The notes under the pieces are model-generated. The model made no database searches, was not told the DNA's origin, and saw only the letters and a program-made list of their open reading frames with translations. Position numbers and translations under genes: made by a program. Shown piece by piece: positions 24,381 through 33,228 of a stretch of 64,000 nt of DNA. The stretch's first letter is position 1. Each line of letters opens with the position of its first letter. The DNA comes from Erwinia sp. SLM-02 (lineage in GTDB: Bacteria > Pseudomonadota > Gammaproteobacteria > Enterobacterales > Enterobacteriaceae). The stretch covers positions 682,001 through 746,000 of the forward strand of contig NZ_JAQISN010000002.1 in assembly GCF_037450285.1 (NCBI RefSeq), in the 5' to 3' direction.

Positions 24381-27209
24381 ATGGATAAGATCGAAGTACG
24401 GGGTGCCCGCACCCACAATCTGAAAAATATTAACCTGATCATTCCGCGCGATAAACTGATCGTCGTCACCGGCCTGTCAGGTTCCGGTAAGTCCTCGCTG
24501 GCGTTCGATACGCTGTATGCCGAGGGCCAGCGCCGCTACGTGGAGTCGCTCTCCGCCTATGCGCGTCAGTTTCTTTCGCTGATGGAAAAGCCGGACGTTG
24601 ACCATATTGAGGGGCTGTCACCGGCGATCTCAATTGAGCAGAAGTCCACCTCGCACAACCCGCGTTCCACCGTCGGGACCATTACTGAAATTCACGACTA
24701 CCTGCGCCTGCTGTTTGCCCGCGTCGGCGAGCCGCGCTGCCCGGATCACGATGTGACGCTGGCCGCGCAGACCGTCAGCCAGATGGTGGACAACGTGCTG
24801 GCGGAGCCGGAAGGCCGCCGCCTGATGCTGCTGGCGCCGATTATCAAAGAGCGTAAGGGCGAGCACACCAAGACGTTGGAAAACCTCGCCAGTCAGGGGT
24901 ATATCCGCGCCCGCATCGACGGCGAAGTCTGCGATCTTTCCGATCCACCGAAGCTGGAGCTGCAGAAGAAGCACACCATTGAAGTGGTCGTCGATCGCTT
25001 TAAGGTGCGTGAAGATCTGGCCCAGCGCCTGGCGGAGTCGTTTGAAACCGCGCTGGAGCTGTCCGGCGGCACCGCCGTGGTGGCCGATATGGACGATCCG
25101 AAGGCCGAAGAGCTGCTGTTCTCAGCCAACTTCGCCTGTCCTGTCTGCGGTTACAGCATGAGCGAGCTGGAACCGCGCCTGTTCTCCTTTAACAACCCCG
25201 CCGGTGCCTGCCCGACCTGCGACGGGCTGGGCGTGCAGCAGTATTTCGATCCGGATCGCGTGGTGCAGAACCCCGATCTGTCGCTGGCCGGTGGGGCCAT
25301 TCGCGGCTGGGATCGTCGTAACTTCTACTACTTCCAGATGCTGCGCTCGCTGGCCGATCACCTCGGCTTCGACATTGAAGCGCCGTTCAGCTCGCTGAAA
25401 GAGTACGACCGCAAGGTCATTCTTTACGGCTCCGGCAAAGAGAATATCGAATTCAAATACGTTAACGATCGCGGTGATACCTCGGTGCGCCGGCATCCGT
25501 TTGAAGGCGTGCTGCATAATATGGAGCGCCGCTACAAAGAGACGGAATCCTCCGCCGTGCGTGAGGAGCTGGCGAAGTTTATCAGCAACCGCGCCTGCGC
25601 CAGCTGCAGCGGCACGCGCCTGCGTCGCGAAGCGCGCCACGTTTTTGTTGAGAACACCACGCTGCCGACCATCTCGGATATGAGCATCGGCCACGCGATG
25701 ACCTTCTTCGAAAATATGAAGCTCAGCGGCCAGCGCGCGAAAATCGCCGAGAAGGTGCTGAAAGAGATTGGCGATCGCCTGCGCTTCCTCGTTAACGTTG
25801 GTCTGAACTACCTTTCCATGTCCCGTTCGGCGGAAACGCTCTCCGGCGGCGAGGCGCAGCGTATCCGCCTCGCCAGCCAGATCGGTGCCGGGCTGGTTGG
25901 CGTGATGTACGTGCTGGATGAACCCTCTATCGGCCTGCATCAGCGCGACAACGAGCGCCTGCTGGAAACGCTGGTCCACCTGCGTAATCTCGGCAACACG
26001 GTGATCGTGGTGGAGCATGATGAAGACGCGATCCGCGCCGCCGATCACGTGATCGATATCGGTCCGGGCGCGGGCGTTCACGGCGGGCAGATCGTCGCGG
26101 AAGGCACCGTGGACGACATCATGGCGGTTGAGGAATCCCTCACCGGCCAGTTCCTCAGCGGCAAGCGCGGGATTGCCATTCCCGCCGAGCGGGTCAAGGG
26201 CGATCCGGAGAAGGTGCTGAAGCTGACCGGGGCCAGCGGCAACAACCTGAAGGACGTGACGCTGACCCTGCCGGTCGGGCTGTTCACCTGCATTACCGGG
26301 GTTTCCGGCTCCGGTAAATCCACGCTGATTAACGATACGCTGTTCCCTATCGCCCAGCGTCAGCTGAACGGTGCCACTATTGCCGAACCGGCCCCGTACC
26401 GCGAAGTCAGCGGCATGGAGCATTTCGACAAGGTGATCGATATCGATCAGAGCCCGATTGGCCGCACGCCGCGCTCTAACCCGGCTACCTATACCGGGAT
26501 TTTCACCCCGGTACGTGAGCTGTTTGCCGGCGTGCCGGAGTCGCGCACCCGCGGCTACACGCCGGGCCGCTTCAGCTTTAACGTCCGCGGCGGGCGCTGC
26601 GAAGCCTGCCAGGGCGACGGCGTGCTGAAGGTGGAGATGCACTTCCTGCCGGATATCTACGTGCCGTGCGACCAGTGTAAGGGCAAGCGCTATAACCGCG
26701 AGACGCTGGAAGTGAAGTACAAAGGCAAGAGCATCCACGAAGTGCTGGAGATGACCATTGAAGAAGCGCGTGAGTTCTTCGATGCCGTTCCGGCGCTGGC
26801 GCGCAAGCTGCAAACGCTGATCGACGTGGGCCTGTCCTATATTCGCCTCGGCCAGTCGGCGACCACGCTCTCCGGCGGCGAAGCGCAGCGCGTTAAGCTG
26901 GCGCGCGAGCTGTCCAAGCGCGGTACCGGCCAGACGCTGTATATCCTGGATGAGCCGACCACCGGTCTGCACTTTGCCGATATCCAGCAGCTGCTGGAAG
27001 TGCTGCATCAGCTGCGCGACCAGGGCAACACCATCGTGGTGATTGAGCACAATCTTGACGTGATCAAAACCGCGGACTGGATCGTTGACCTGGGGCCGGA
27101 GGGCGGCAGCGGCGGCGGCGAGATCCTGGTATCCGGTACGCCGGAAACCGTTGCCGAGTGCGAGAAGTCCCACACCGCGCGCTTCCTGAAGCCGCTGCTG
27201 GCGAAATAA
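24381..27209 (+). CDS. uvrA: excinuclease ABC subunit A
   Basis: 942 residues, near the E. coli length of 940. It is the damage-sensing ATPase of nucleotide excision repair. Two ABC ATPase halves: Walker A at 31-38 (GLSGSGKS) and near 640 (GVSGSGKS), each with an LSGGEAQR signature. Zinc-binding CxxC pairs near 253-280 and 738-765 are intact. Divergent from ssb; LexA box upstream. Confidence 0.98.
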   Translation: MDKIEVRGARTHNLKNINLIIPRDKLIVVTGLSGSGKSSLAFDTLYAEGQRRYVESLSAYARQFLSLMEKPDVDHIEGLSPAISIEQKSTSHNPRSTVGTITEIHDYLRLLFARVGEPRCPDHDVTLAAQTVSQMVDNVLAEPEGRRLMLLAPIIKERKGEHTKTLENLASQGYIRARIDGEVCDLSDPPKLELQKKHTIEVVVDRFKVREDLAQRLAESFETALELSGGTAVVADMDDPKAEELLFSANFACPVCGYSMSELEPRLFSFNNPAGACPTCDGLGVQQYFDPDRVVQNPDLSLAGGAIRGWDRRNFYYFQMLRSLADHLGFDIEAPFSSLKEYDRKVILYGSGKENIEFKYVNDRGDTSVRRHPFEGVLHNMERRYKETESSAVREELAKFISNRACASCSGTRLRREARHVFVENTTLPTISDMSIGHAMTFFENMKLSGQRAKIAEKVLKEIGDRLRFLVNVGLNYLSMSRSAETLSGGEAQRIRLASQIGAGLVGVMYVLDEPSIGLHQRDNERLLETLVHLRNLGNTVIVVEHDEDAIRAADHVIDIGPGAGVHGGQIVAEGTVDDIMAVEESLTGQFLSGKRGIAIPAERVKGDPEKVLKLTGASGNNLKDVTLTLPVGLFTCITGVSGSGKSTLINDTLFPIAQRQLNGATIAEPAPYREVSGMEHFDKVIDIDQSPIGRTPRSNPATYTGIFTPVRELFAGVPESRTRGYTPGRFSFNVRGGRCEACQGDGVLKVEMHFLPDIYVPCDQCKGKRYNRETLEVKYKGKSIHEVLEMTIEEAREFFDAVPALARKLQTLIDVGLSYIRLGQSATTLSGGEAQRVKLARELSKRGTGQTLYILDEPTTGLHFADIQQLLEVLHQLRDQGNTIVVIEHNLDVIKTADWIVDLGPEGGSGGGEILVSGTPETVAECEKSHTARFLKPLLAK

Positions 27210-27215
27210 ACGGAG

Positions 27216-27236
27216 GGGGCAACATCGTGTTGCCCC
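27216..27236 (+). terminator. uvrA terminator hairpin
   Basis: GGGGCAACA pairs with TGTTGCCCC around a TCG loop, seven bases after the uvrA stop codon, followed by the modest T-rich stretch TCTTT. Confidence 0.7.
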
Positions 27237-27289
27237 TCTTTGCCCTCCGCAGCTTTCATCCGTTTTATCGTTATTTTTCCGACATTCAG

Positions 27290-27323
27290 CGCTAAATCTT
27301 GCAGAAACAGGCAAGATTTAGCG
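27290..27323. repeat. strong inverted repeat between uvrA and adh gene
   Basis: A perfect 13-bp stem, CGCTAAATCTTGC pairing with GCAAGATTTAGCG, around an AGAAACAG loop. No T-tract follows. It lies 136 bp upstream of the alcohol dehydrogenase start and could be an operator or a 5' leader structure. Confidence 0.55.
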
Positions 27324-27458
27324 ACGTTTAGACATCCCTTCGTCATGCTTTCAGGACTATGCTTTACCCTCAACATTCGTGGAGGAAGGCAGCCTGTGTC
27401 ATCGCCGTCCTCCCGCCGTAATGGCCTCGCGCTATCCCATCATTTACCGGAGACACCA

Positions 27459-28511
27459 ATGAACATTACGCATGCTTATGCCGCCCAGGACGCAAAATCC
27501 AGACTGGCTCCGTTCGAGTTCCAGCCGCGTGAACTGCGGGAACATGATGTGCAAATTGAAGTGCTGTACTGTGGCGTATGCCACTCGGACCTGCACCAGG
27601 CACGCAATGAATGGCGTAACACCATTTTCCCGGTGGTGCCGGGCCACGAAATCGTGGGACGCGTGACCGCCGTCGGCGCGCACGGCCATAAATACAAGGT
27701 AGGCGAGCTGGTTGGGGTTGGCTGCATGGTCGACTCCTGTCGCACCTGCGACAGCTGTAAAGAAGACCTGGAGCAGTACTGCGAAGAGGGCTTCGTTGGC
27801 ACCTATAACGGTCAGGATCGCATCAGCGGCGACATTACCTACGGTGGCTACGCCACTCAGGTGGTTGTGCATGAAGACTTCGTGCTGCGCGTGCCGGAAA
27901 ACCTCGATCCTGCCGCCGCCGCGCCGCTGCTCTGCGCCGGTATCACCACCTTCTCGCCGCTCAACCACTGGGGCGTGGGTCCGGGTAAGAAAGTCGGCAT
28001 CGTCGGCCTGGGTGGCCTGGGTCATATGGGCGTGAAAATTGCCCATGCGATGGGCGCGCACGTCGTGCTGTTTACCACTTCGCCGTCAAAAATCGAAGAC
28101 GGTAAGCGCCTGGGCGCGGATGAAGTGGTGATCTCGAAGGATGCCGACCAGATGGCGGCGCATGCCAACAGCTTCGACTTTATCCTGAACACCGTGGCCG
28201 CACAGCACGATCTGAACCCGTTTATCACCCTGCTGCGCCGCGACGGCACCATGACGCTGGTTGGCGCACCGGAACACGACCACCCTTCACCGCAGGTGTT
28301 TAACCTGATCTTTAAACGCCGCAGCATTGCCGGTTCGCTGATTGGCGGCATTAAAGAAACCCAGGAGATGCTGGATTTCTGCGGTAAACACAACATCACC
28401 TCCGATATTGAGCTAATCAATATTAATCAGATTAACGAGGCCTACGAGCGGATGCTGAAAAGCGACGTGAAGTATCGCTTCGTGATTGATATCGATACGC
28501 TGCGGGCGTAA
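27459..28511 (+). CDS. yahK: zinc-dependent alcohol dehydrogenase / aldehyde reductase, YahK-like
   Basis: 350 residues, MDR family. Catalytic zinc ligands in GVCHSD and GHE, four structural-zinc cysteines in a CRTCDSCKEDLEQYC block, and a Rossmann GLGGLGHMG turn for NAD(P). Enterobacterial YahK-type enzymes reduce a wide range of aldehydes with NADPH. ATG 27459 follows CCGGAGACACC; the open frame extends further upstream but without a start signal. It stands alone, with hairpins on both sides. Confidence 0.82.
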   Translation: MNITHAYAAQDAKSRLAPFEFQPRELREHDVQIEVLYCGVCHSDLHQARNEWRNTIFPVVPGHEIVGRVTAVGAHGHKYKVGELVGVGCMVDSCRTCDSCKEDLEQYCEEGFVGTYNGQDRISGDITYGGYATQVVVHEDFVLRVPENLDPAAAAPLLCAGITTFSPLNHWGVGPGKKVGIVGLGGLGHMGVKIAHAMGAHVVLFTTSPSKIEDGKRLGADEVVISKDADQMAAHANSFDFILNTVAAQHDLNPFITLLRRDGTMTLVGAPEHDHPSPQVFNLIFKRRSIAGSLIGGIKETQEMLDFCGKHNITSDIELININQINEAYERMLKSDVKYRFVIDIDTLRA

Positions 28512-28519
28512 CGCCCATT

Positions 28520-28550
28520 GCTCCGGTCGGCCAACTTGTCCGGCCGGAGC
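28520..28550 (+). terminator. hairpin after alcohol dehydrogenase gene
   Basis: GCTCCGGTCGG pairs with CCGGCCGGAGC (one G-T wobble) around a 9-nt loop, nine bases past the stop codon. No T-tract. Confidence 0.55.
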
Positions 28551-29064
28551 GACATCCTGCCCCTGCAGCTCCTTTTCTGTCGCTTCGCACTGGCATTTAA
28601 CACGGATCGGACGTCGTTCAATGCTCCTGTAACTCCCCATCTTTACTGCACGTAATCGCTACAACGTTATTTCCGCCCGTCACTGTTGATATTTATACGG
28701 TTTTCTCACAATGGCCTTCGCGCCGTAATTTAAGACGGGAAAAGTGAATATTATCGACAATATAGAATTAAAAAGAGATTGATCGCGCTTAATACGCCAG
28801 GTTAATAGTATTAAACGGCTATAAAGGACAATCGACAACATAATCAATGGACGGACCACTCACCTTGAAAATCGAATCCCCCGCCCCACCATCAACATAT
28901 AACCCTATAAATTAATTGATAAAAAAACCAAAATACTCAATGATACCGGTGACTCTATTTGTGTAATTTTAACAAGTTACGCTTTATTGTGAGTCAGGTA
29001 GACAATTCCAGCTATTTCCTTTGCCTGATTAAATATTTTCTATTTGAATGAAATCCGATGAATT

Positions 29065-29079
29065 GCCTTTCCATGGTGC
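29065..29079. promoter_or_regulatory. possible weak NtrC site
   Basis: GCCT-N7-GTGC matches six of eight defined positions of GCAC-N7-GTGC. Its centre is about 105 bp upstream of the predicted sigma-54 start, a usual enhancer distance. Confidence 0.4.
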
Positions 29080-29095
29080 GCTGCGCCGGTAATAT

Positions 29096-29110
29096 GCACC
29101 AACAAAGTGC
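29096..29110. promoter_or_regulatory. NtrC-like enhancer site
   Basis: GCACCAACAAAGTGC fits the NtrC pattern GCAC-N7-GTGC exactly. It is centred about 75 bp upstream of the start predicted for the sigma-54 promoter at 29151. Confidence 0.62.
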
Positions 29111-29150
29111 GAAAATATTAATTAAACGCCCGTTTACAGGCAGTTATTGT

Positions 29151-29168
29151 CTGGCATTGCTCTTGCAT
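29151..29168 (+). promoter_or_regulatory. sigma-54 promoter of the ABC/HisD-like operon
   Basis: CTGGCATTGCTCTTGCAT has the invariant GG (-24) and GC (-12) separated by ten bases, close to the consensus TGGCAC-N5-TTGCA. The predicted start is near 29178, 57 bp before the first gene. Confidence 0.72.
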
Positions 29169-29171
29169 ATG

Positions 29172-29183
29172 CTTGTATATACA
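29172..29183. promoter_or_regulatory. palindrome TGTATATACA shared with opposite operon
   Basis: CTTGTATATACA at the predicted transcription start. The identical 12 bases occur at 38605-38616 in the promoter of the convergent operon. The pattern suits a GntR-type repressor; no such gene is in the window. Confidence 0.6.
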
Positions 29184-29234
29184 TGGCTGGACAATCACCA
29201 GCTCTTTCCCAAACGAAATACAGAAGGAACCGCT

Positions 29235-30221
29235 ATGCATTCTCTCCGTGTATTGAAACGTTCGCTGGCCGCACTGTGCTGTGCCGGGATGTTATCCGCA
29301 GTGGCTGCCCCTGCTTTTGCCGCGGAAGCGGACACCGTCAAAATGGGCGTTGAACCCTGGCTGGGCTACGGTCAGTGGCATGTGGCGGCAGATCAGAAAC
29401 TGTTTGAGAAACAGGGGCTGAAAAAGGTCGAGGTGATTAACTTTGCCGAAGATAAAGATATCAATGCCGCGCTGGCCAGCGGGCAGATCGATGCCGCGAA
29501 TATCGCTACCCACACCGCCATCGGAATGATCTCCGCCGGGTTGCCGATTAAAATCGTGATGGTGTTGGACCAGAGTAATACCGCCGATGCGATGCTGGTG
29601 ACCAAAGATATCGCGACGCTGCAGGACCTGAAGGGCAAGCAGGTGGCCTATGAAGAAGGCACCACCAGCGATATTCTGCTGCGCAGCGCGCTGGCCTCCG
29701 CCGGGCTGAAGTTCTCCGATATTAAACCGGTGCCCATGCCAGCGGCCTCGGCGGGCAGCAGCATTATCGCCGGGCGCGTCCCGGTCGCCGTGACCTATGA
29801 ACCGTATCTGACCGTGGCGATGAAAGGCGATCCGAGCCTGAAGATGCTGTACAGCGGCTCGTCCGATCCCGGCCTGATCAGCGATGTGCTGGTGGTCCAC
29901 GATGATTTTATTAAAAATCATCCCGAAGCCATTAAAGCGCTGATTAAAACGTGGGACAGCTCGCTGAATTACTACAACGCCCACACCACGGAAGCCCGCG
30001 CCATTATTTCCAAAGCGGTGGGTGCCTCGCCGGAAGATCTCCATACCGCCTTTGACGGCGTGAAATACTTCTCTCTGGCGGATAATAAAAAACTGTTATC
30101 CCATGATTTTAGTGAAAAAACCTTCCCTCACCTGCTGAAAGCGGCGACGGATGCCGGCATTGTCAGCCAGCCGGTGACCCCGCAGCAGACTATTGATGCC
30201 AGCTTCGTTAATAACCCCTAG
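29235..30221 (+). CDS. NitT/TauT-family ABC substrate-binding protein
   Basis: 328 residues with a signal peptide ending AFA-A. The fold type is that of nitrate, taurine, alkanesulfonate and pyrimidine binders (VKMGVEPWLGYGQWHVA near the N-terminus, DINAALASGQIDAANI). ATG 29235 follows AAGGAACCGC; the longer frame reaches back over the sigma-54 promoter and is rejected. First gene of a plus-strand operon of seven. It captures the pathway substrate in the periplasm. Confidence 0.85.
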   Translation: MHSLRVLKRSLAALCCAGMLSAVAAPAFAAEADTVKMGVEPWLGYGQWHVAADQKLFEKQGLKKVEVINFAEDKDINAALASGQIDAANIATHTAIGMISAGLPIKIVMVLDQSNTADAMLVTKDIATLQDLKGKQVAYEEGTTSDILLRSALASAGLKFSDIKPVPMPAASAGSSIIAGRVPVAVTYEPYLTVAMKGDPSLKMLYSGSSDPGLISDVLVVHDDFIKNHPEAIKALIKTWDSSLNYYNAHTTEARAIISKAVGASPEDLHTAFDGVKYFSLADNKKLLSHDFSEKTFPHLLKAATDAGIVSQPVTPQQTIDASFVNNP

Positions 30222-30277
30222 CCATCCCTCTTTCTTCCCGCCGTTATGCGGCGGGGAGAAAGATGTCAGGAGGAAAT

Positions 30278-31123
30278 ATGAGTGTGGTTGAGCAGCAAAA
30301 AACACCTCAACAATCAAAAAAACGGCGCAGGCGCAGCAATCTGCTCACTATCGGGAAATCGCCTTCGCGCTCGCAGTTCCTGAGCATCGCCATCGGCGTA
30401 TTTGCCCTGCTGATTTTTGTCTGGTGGCTGGCGACCTCAATGGGCGCCATTAAACCGATTTTCTTACCGGGAATTGAACGCGTCTGGCAGCGGATGGTCG
30501 CGCTGGCAGCAGACGGCACGCTGCAGAGTGATATTGAGAGCAGCCTGTACCGCATTATCATCGCCTTTACGATTTCATCGGTGATGGCGATCGTCATCGG
30601 CGTGCTGGCGGGCTGCTATGGCCTGGCGAAGGCGATTGTCGAACCGCTGGTCGATTTCGTGCGCTATATGCCGGTGGTGGCCTTTGTGCCGCTGACCATC
30701 CTGTGGACCGGCACCGACGATTTTCAGAAATTCCTGGTGATCTGGATTGGTACCTTCTTCCAGCAGGTGCTGATGATGATCGACGCCGTGAAGCGCGTTC
30801 CGCCTGATTTCATTGGCCTGGGCCGCACGCTGGGCATGTCGGACCGTAAGATCCTGCTGCGCATCGTGATCCCCTCCGCCCTGCCCGCCATCTGGGACGC
30901 GCTGCGCATCAGCATCGGCTGGGCCTGGACGTGGCTGGTGCTGGCCGAACTGGTGGCGTCCACCTCGGGCCTCGGCTACCGCATCGTGGTGTCCCAGCGC
31001 TATTTCCAGACCGATACCATTATTGGTTACATCCTGCTGCTTGGCCTGCTGGGCCTGATCACCGACCAGATTATGCGTGCCCTGGAGCGCGTGCTGTTCC
31101 GCTATAACCGGAGACGTTCCTGA
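30278..31123 (+). CDS. NitT/TauT-family ABC permease
   Basis: 281 residues. A Lys/Arg-rich cytoplasmic start, then about six helices with the EAA-like loop around PPDFIGLGRTLGMSD. ATG 30278 sits behind AGGAGGAA. Its stop codon overlaps the start of the ATPase gene by one base (TGATG). Confidence 0.88.
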   Translation: MSVVEQQKTPQQSKKRRRRSNLLTIGKSPSRSQFLSIAIGVFALLIFVWWLATSMGAIKPIFLPGIERVWQRMVALAADGTLQSDIESSLYRIIIAFTISSVMAIVIGVLAGCYGLAKAIVEPLVDFVRYMPVVAFVPLTILWTGTDDFQKFLVIWIGTFFQQVLMMIDAVKRVPPDFIGLGRTLGMSDRKILLRIVIPSALPAIWDALRISIGWAWTWLVLAELVASTSGLGYRIVVSQRYFQTDTIIGYILLLGLLGLITDQIMRALERVLFRYNRRRS

Positions 31124-31881
31124 TGGCGACGCTAACGCTAAACAAGCTGGAAAAAAGTTTTCCCCTCGGCAAGGGCTATCGCCGCGTGCTGCACGGCATT
31201 GACCTGACGCTGAATGACAATGAGTTCGTGTCGATCGTCGGCACGTCCGGCTGCGGTAAAAGCACCCTGCTGTCGATTGCCGCCGGGCTGGAAGATTTTG
31301 ACGGCGGTGATGTGCTGGTCGACGGCGTGCCGATCGAAGGCCCGGGGCTGGATCGCGGCGTGGTGTTTCAGTCCTACACCTTGCTGCCGTGGCTGACCGC
31401 GCGCGGCAATATTGAGTTTGCCCTCAAGGCGGCGGGCACTCCGGCCAGCGAATGCCGCGATATCGCCCAGCAGCATCTGGAGCTGGTCAAGCTCGGCAAC
31501 GCCGCCGATCGCTGGCCGGGGGAGCTTTCGGGCGGTATGAAGCAGCGCGTGGCGATTGCCCGGGCGCTGTCCTACCGGCCGAAAATTTTGCTGATGGACG
31601 AGCCGTTTGGCGCGCTGGATGCCATGACCCGCCACCAGATGCAGCAGCTGCTGGTGGAGATTTGGGAAAAGCATCGCCTGACAGTGATGTTTGTCACCCA
31701 CGACATTGAGGAAGCGGTCTGGCTTTCCGACCGTATCGTGGTAATGGGCCAGGGGCATATCGATTCCACTTTCGACGTCACCCTGCCGCGCCCGCGCCAT
31801 GAAAGCATTAACCGCACCGCAGAATTCATCGAGCTGCAGCACGACGTGCTGAGCCGCATTCAACAACACGCGATTGGCTAA
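31123..31881 (+). CDS. NitT/TauT-family ABC ATP-binding protein
   Basis: 252 residues, the usual length for TauB/SsuB. Walker A GTSGCGKS, signature LSGGMKQR, Walker B ILLMDEP and H-loop VTHDIEEAV are all intact. It completes the importer with the two preceding genes. Confidence 0.9.
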   Translation: MATLTLNKLEKSFPLGKGYRRVLHGIDLTLNDNEFVSIVGTSGCGKSTLLSIAAGLEDFDGGDVLVDGVPIEGPGLDRGVVFQSYTLLPWLTARGNIEFALKAAGTPASECRDIAQQHLELVKLGNAADRWPGELSGGMKQRVAIARALSYRPKILLMDEPFGALDAMTRHQMQQLLVEIWEKHRLTVMFVTHDIEEAVWLSDRIVVMGQGHIDSTFDVTLPRPRHESINRTAEFIELQHDVLSRIQQHAIG

Positions 31882-31899
31882 CTGAAAAAAGGTAACACT

Positions 31900-33228
31900 A
31901 TGTCTGTGACATTCCACGACCTGTCGGCTTCCACTGAATTACCCGCTGACCTTTTCAAACGTACTGAATCCGACCTGTCATTTTTCGTTGAGAAGGTGAA
32001 GCCGATTATTGCGGCGGTGAAGGAGGAAGGCGACAGCGCGCTGATCCGTTTTGCCCGCGAGTTTGACGGCGTGCAGCCGGAAAGCTTCTCGGTGCGTGCC
32101 GAAGAGCATGAGTTCGAAGAGGCCTTTGCGCGCGTCGATGCCGAGGTGATTGAGGCGATTCGCTTCTCGGTGGAGAACGTGCGTGCCTTCCACGAAGCGC
32201 AAAAGCCCGAAGAGATGTGGTGGAAAGAGATGCGCCCGGGCGCCTTCGCCGGGGACCGCCACGTGCCGATTGATGCGGTGGCCTGCTACGTGCCGCGCGG
32301 CAAGGGTTCATTCCCCAGCGTGCTGATTATGACCACCGTACCCGCCGTGGTGGCCGGGGTACCGCGCGCGGTGGTGATCACCCCGCCTGGCCCAGATGGT
32401 CGCGTGGATGATGCCACGCTGATCGCCGCACGCCTGGTCGGCATTACGGAAGTGTACAAGTGCGGCGGCGCACAGGGCGTGGCGGCGGTGGCTTACGGCA
32501 CGCAGTCGGTGCCGAAATGCCTGAAGATTGTCGGCCCGGGCAGCCCGTGGGTGGTGGCCGCCAAGCGCCAGCTGTCTCATCTGATCGACCCGGGTATTCC
32601 GGCAGGCCCGAGCGAAAGCCTGATCCTCGCCGACGACTCCGTCAGCGGTGCGCTGGCGGCGCTGGATCTGTTGATCGAATCCGAGCACGGCCCGGACTCG
32701 TCGGCGTATCTGGTCACTTCCAGCCGCCGCGTGGCGGAAGAGGCGATTGCCGCGCTGCCGGGCTACTGGGAAACCATCGGTGAAAAGCGCGCCGGGTTCT
32801 CGCGCAGCGTGCTGGGCGGTACCCACGGCGGCGTGGTGCTGACCAAAGATTTCGCCACCGCCGTGGAGTTCGTCAATCAGTATGCGCCAGAGCATCTGGA
32901 AATTCTGGCAGAGGAACCGATGGCGGTGATGACGCAGATCCGCAACGCCGGGGAGATCCTGCTGGGCGAACACACGCCGATCACCCTGGGTAACTTCGTG
33001 CTGGGTCCGAATGCCGTTCTGCCAACCAACAGCGCCGCCAAAACCGCCGGCCCGCTGTCGGTGTTTGATTATATGAAGCGGATCTCCGTGGGCTACGTTA
33101 CCCGCGCGGGCTACCCGCAGCTGGCCACCAAGGCCAAACGCTTTGCCGAGTACGAGGGCTTCCCGGGCCATGCGCTGGCCGTCTCAGAACTGCGCGACCG
33201 GCTGCTGAAAGGAGAGAATCATGACTGA
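31900..33228 (+). CDS. HisD-family dehydrogenase (sulfopropanediol dehydrogenase-like)
   Basis: 442 residues, histidinol-dehydrogenase fold. The catalytic pair E331-H332 (APEHL) and zinc-site histidines H263 and H424 are present, but the position of HisD zinc ligand Q259 is Glu here (E260) and that of D360 is Asn (N365). Enzymes of this kind oxidise an alcohol to an acid in two NAD-dependent steps. A paralogue, HpsN, oxidises 2,3-dihydroxypropane-1-sulfonate to sulfolactate. The location in a sulfonate-type ABC operon argues for a catabolic role rather than histidine synthesis. It overlaps the kinase gene by 8 bp. Confidence 0.83.
   Translation: MSVTFHDLSASTELPADLFKRTESDLSFFVEKVKPIIAAVKEEGDSALIRFAREFDGVQPESFSVRAEEHEFEEAFARVDAEVIEAIRFSVENVRAFHEAQKPEEMWWKEMRPGAFAGDRHVPIDAVACYVPRGKGSFPSVLIMTTVPAVVAGVPRAVVITPPGPDGRVDDATLIAARLVGITEVYKCGGAQGVAAVAYGTQSVPKCLKIVGPGSPWVVAAKRQLSHLIDPGIPAGPSESLILADDSVSGALAALDLLIESEHGPDSSAYLVTSSRRVAEEAIAALPGYWETIGEKRAGFSRSVLGGTHGGVVLTKDFATAVEFVNQYAPEHLEILAEEPMAVMTQIRNAGEILLGEHTPITLGNFVLGPNAVLPTNSAAKTAGPLSVFDYMKRISVGYVTRAGYPQLATKAKRFAEYEGFPGHALAVSELRDRLLKGENHD

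Larger units (their letters stand above)
28512..29234. other. 723-bp regulatory region before the ABC operon
   Basis: No gene seen. It starts with a hairpin after the dehydrogenase gene, then becomes AT-rich (about 28680-29060). The last 170 bp hold two NtrC-like sites, a sigma-54 promoter and a palindrome, listed separately. The inverted pair TGACTC ... GAGTCA around 28950-29000 may be incidental. Confidence 0.6.

Noticed and set aside
25122..27314. 730-codon minus-strand frame opposite uvrA
   Set aside because: uvrA is unmistakable on the plus strand; the antisense frame stays open because of codon bias.
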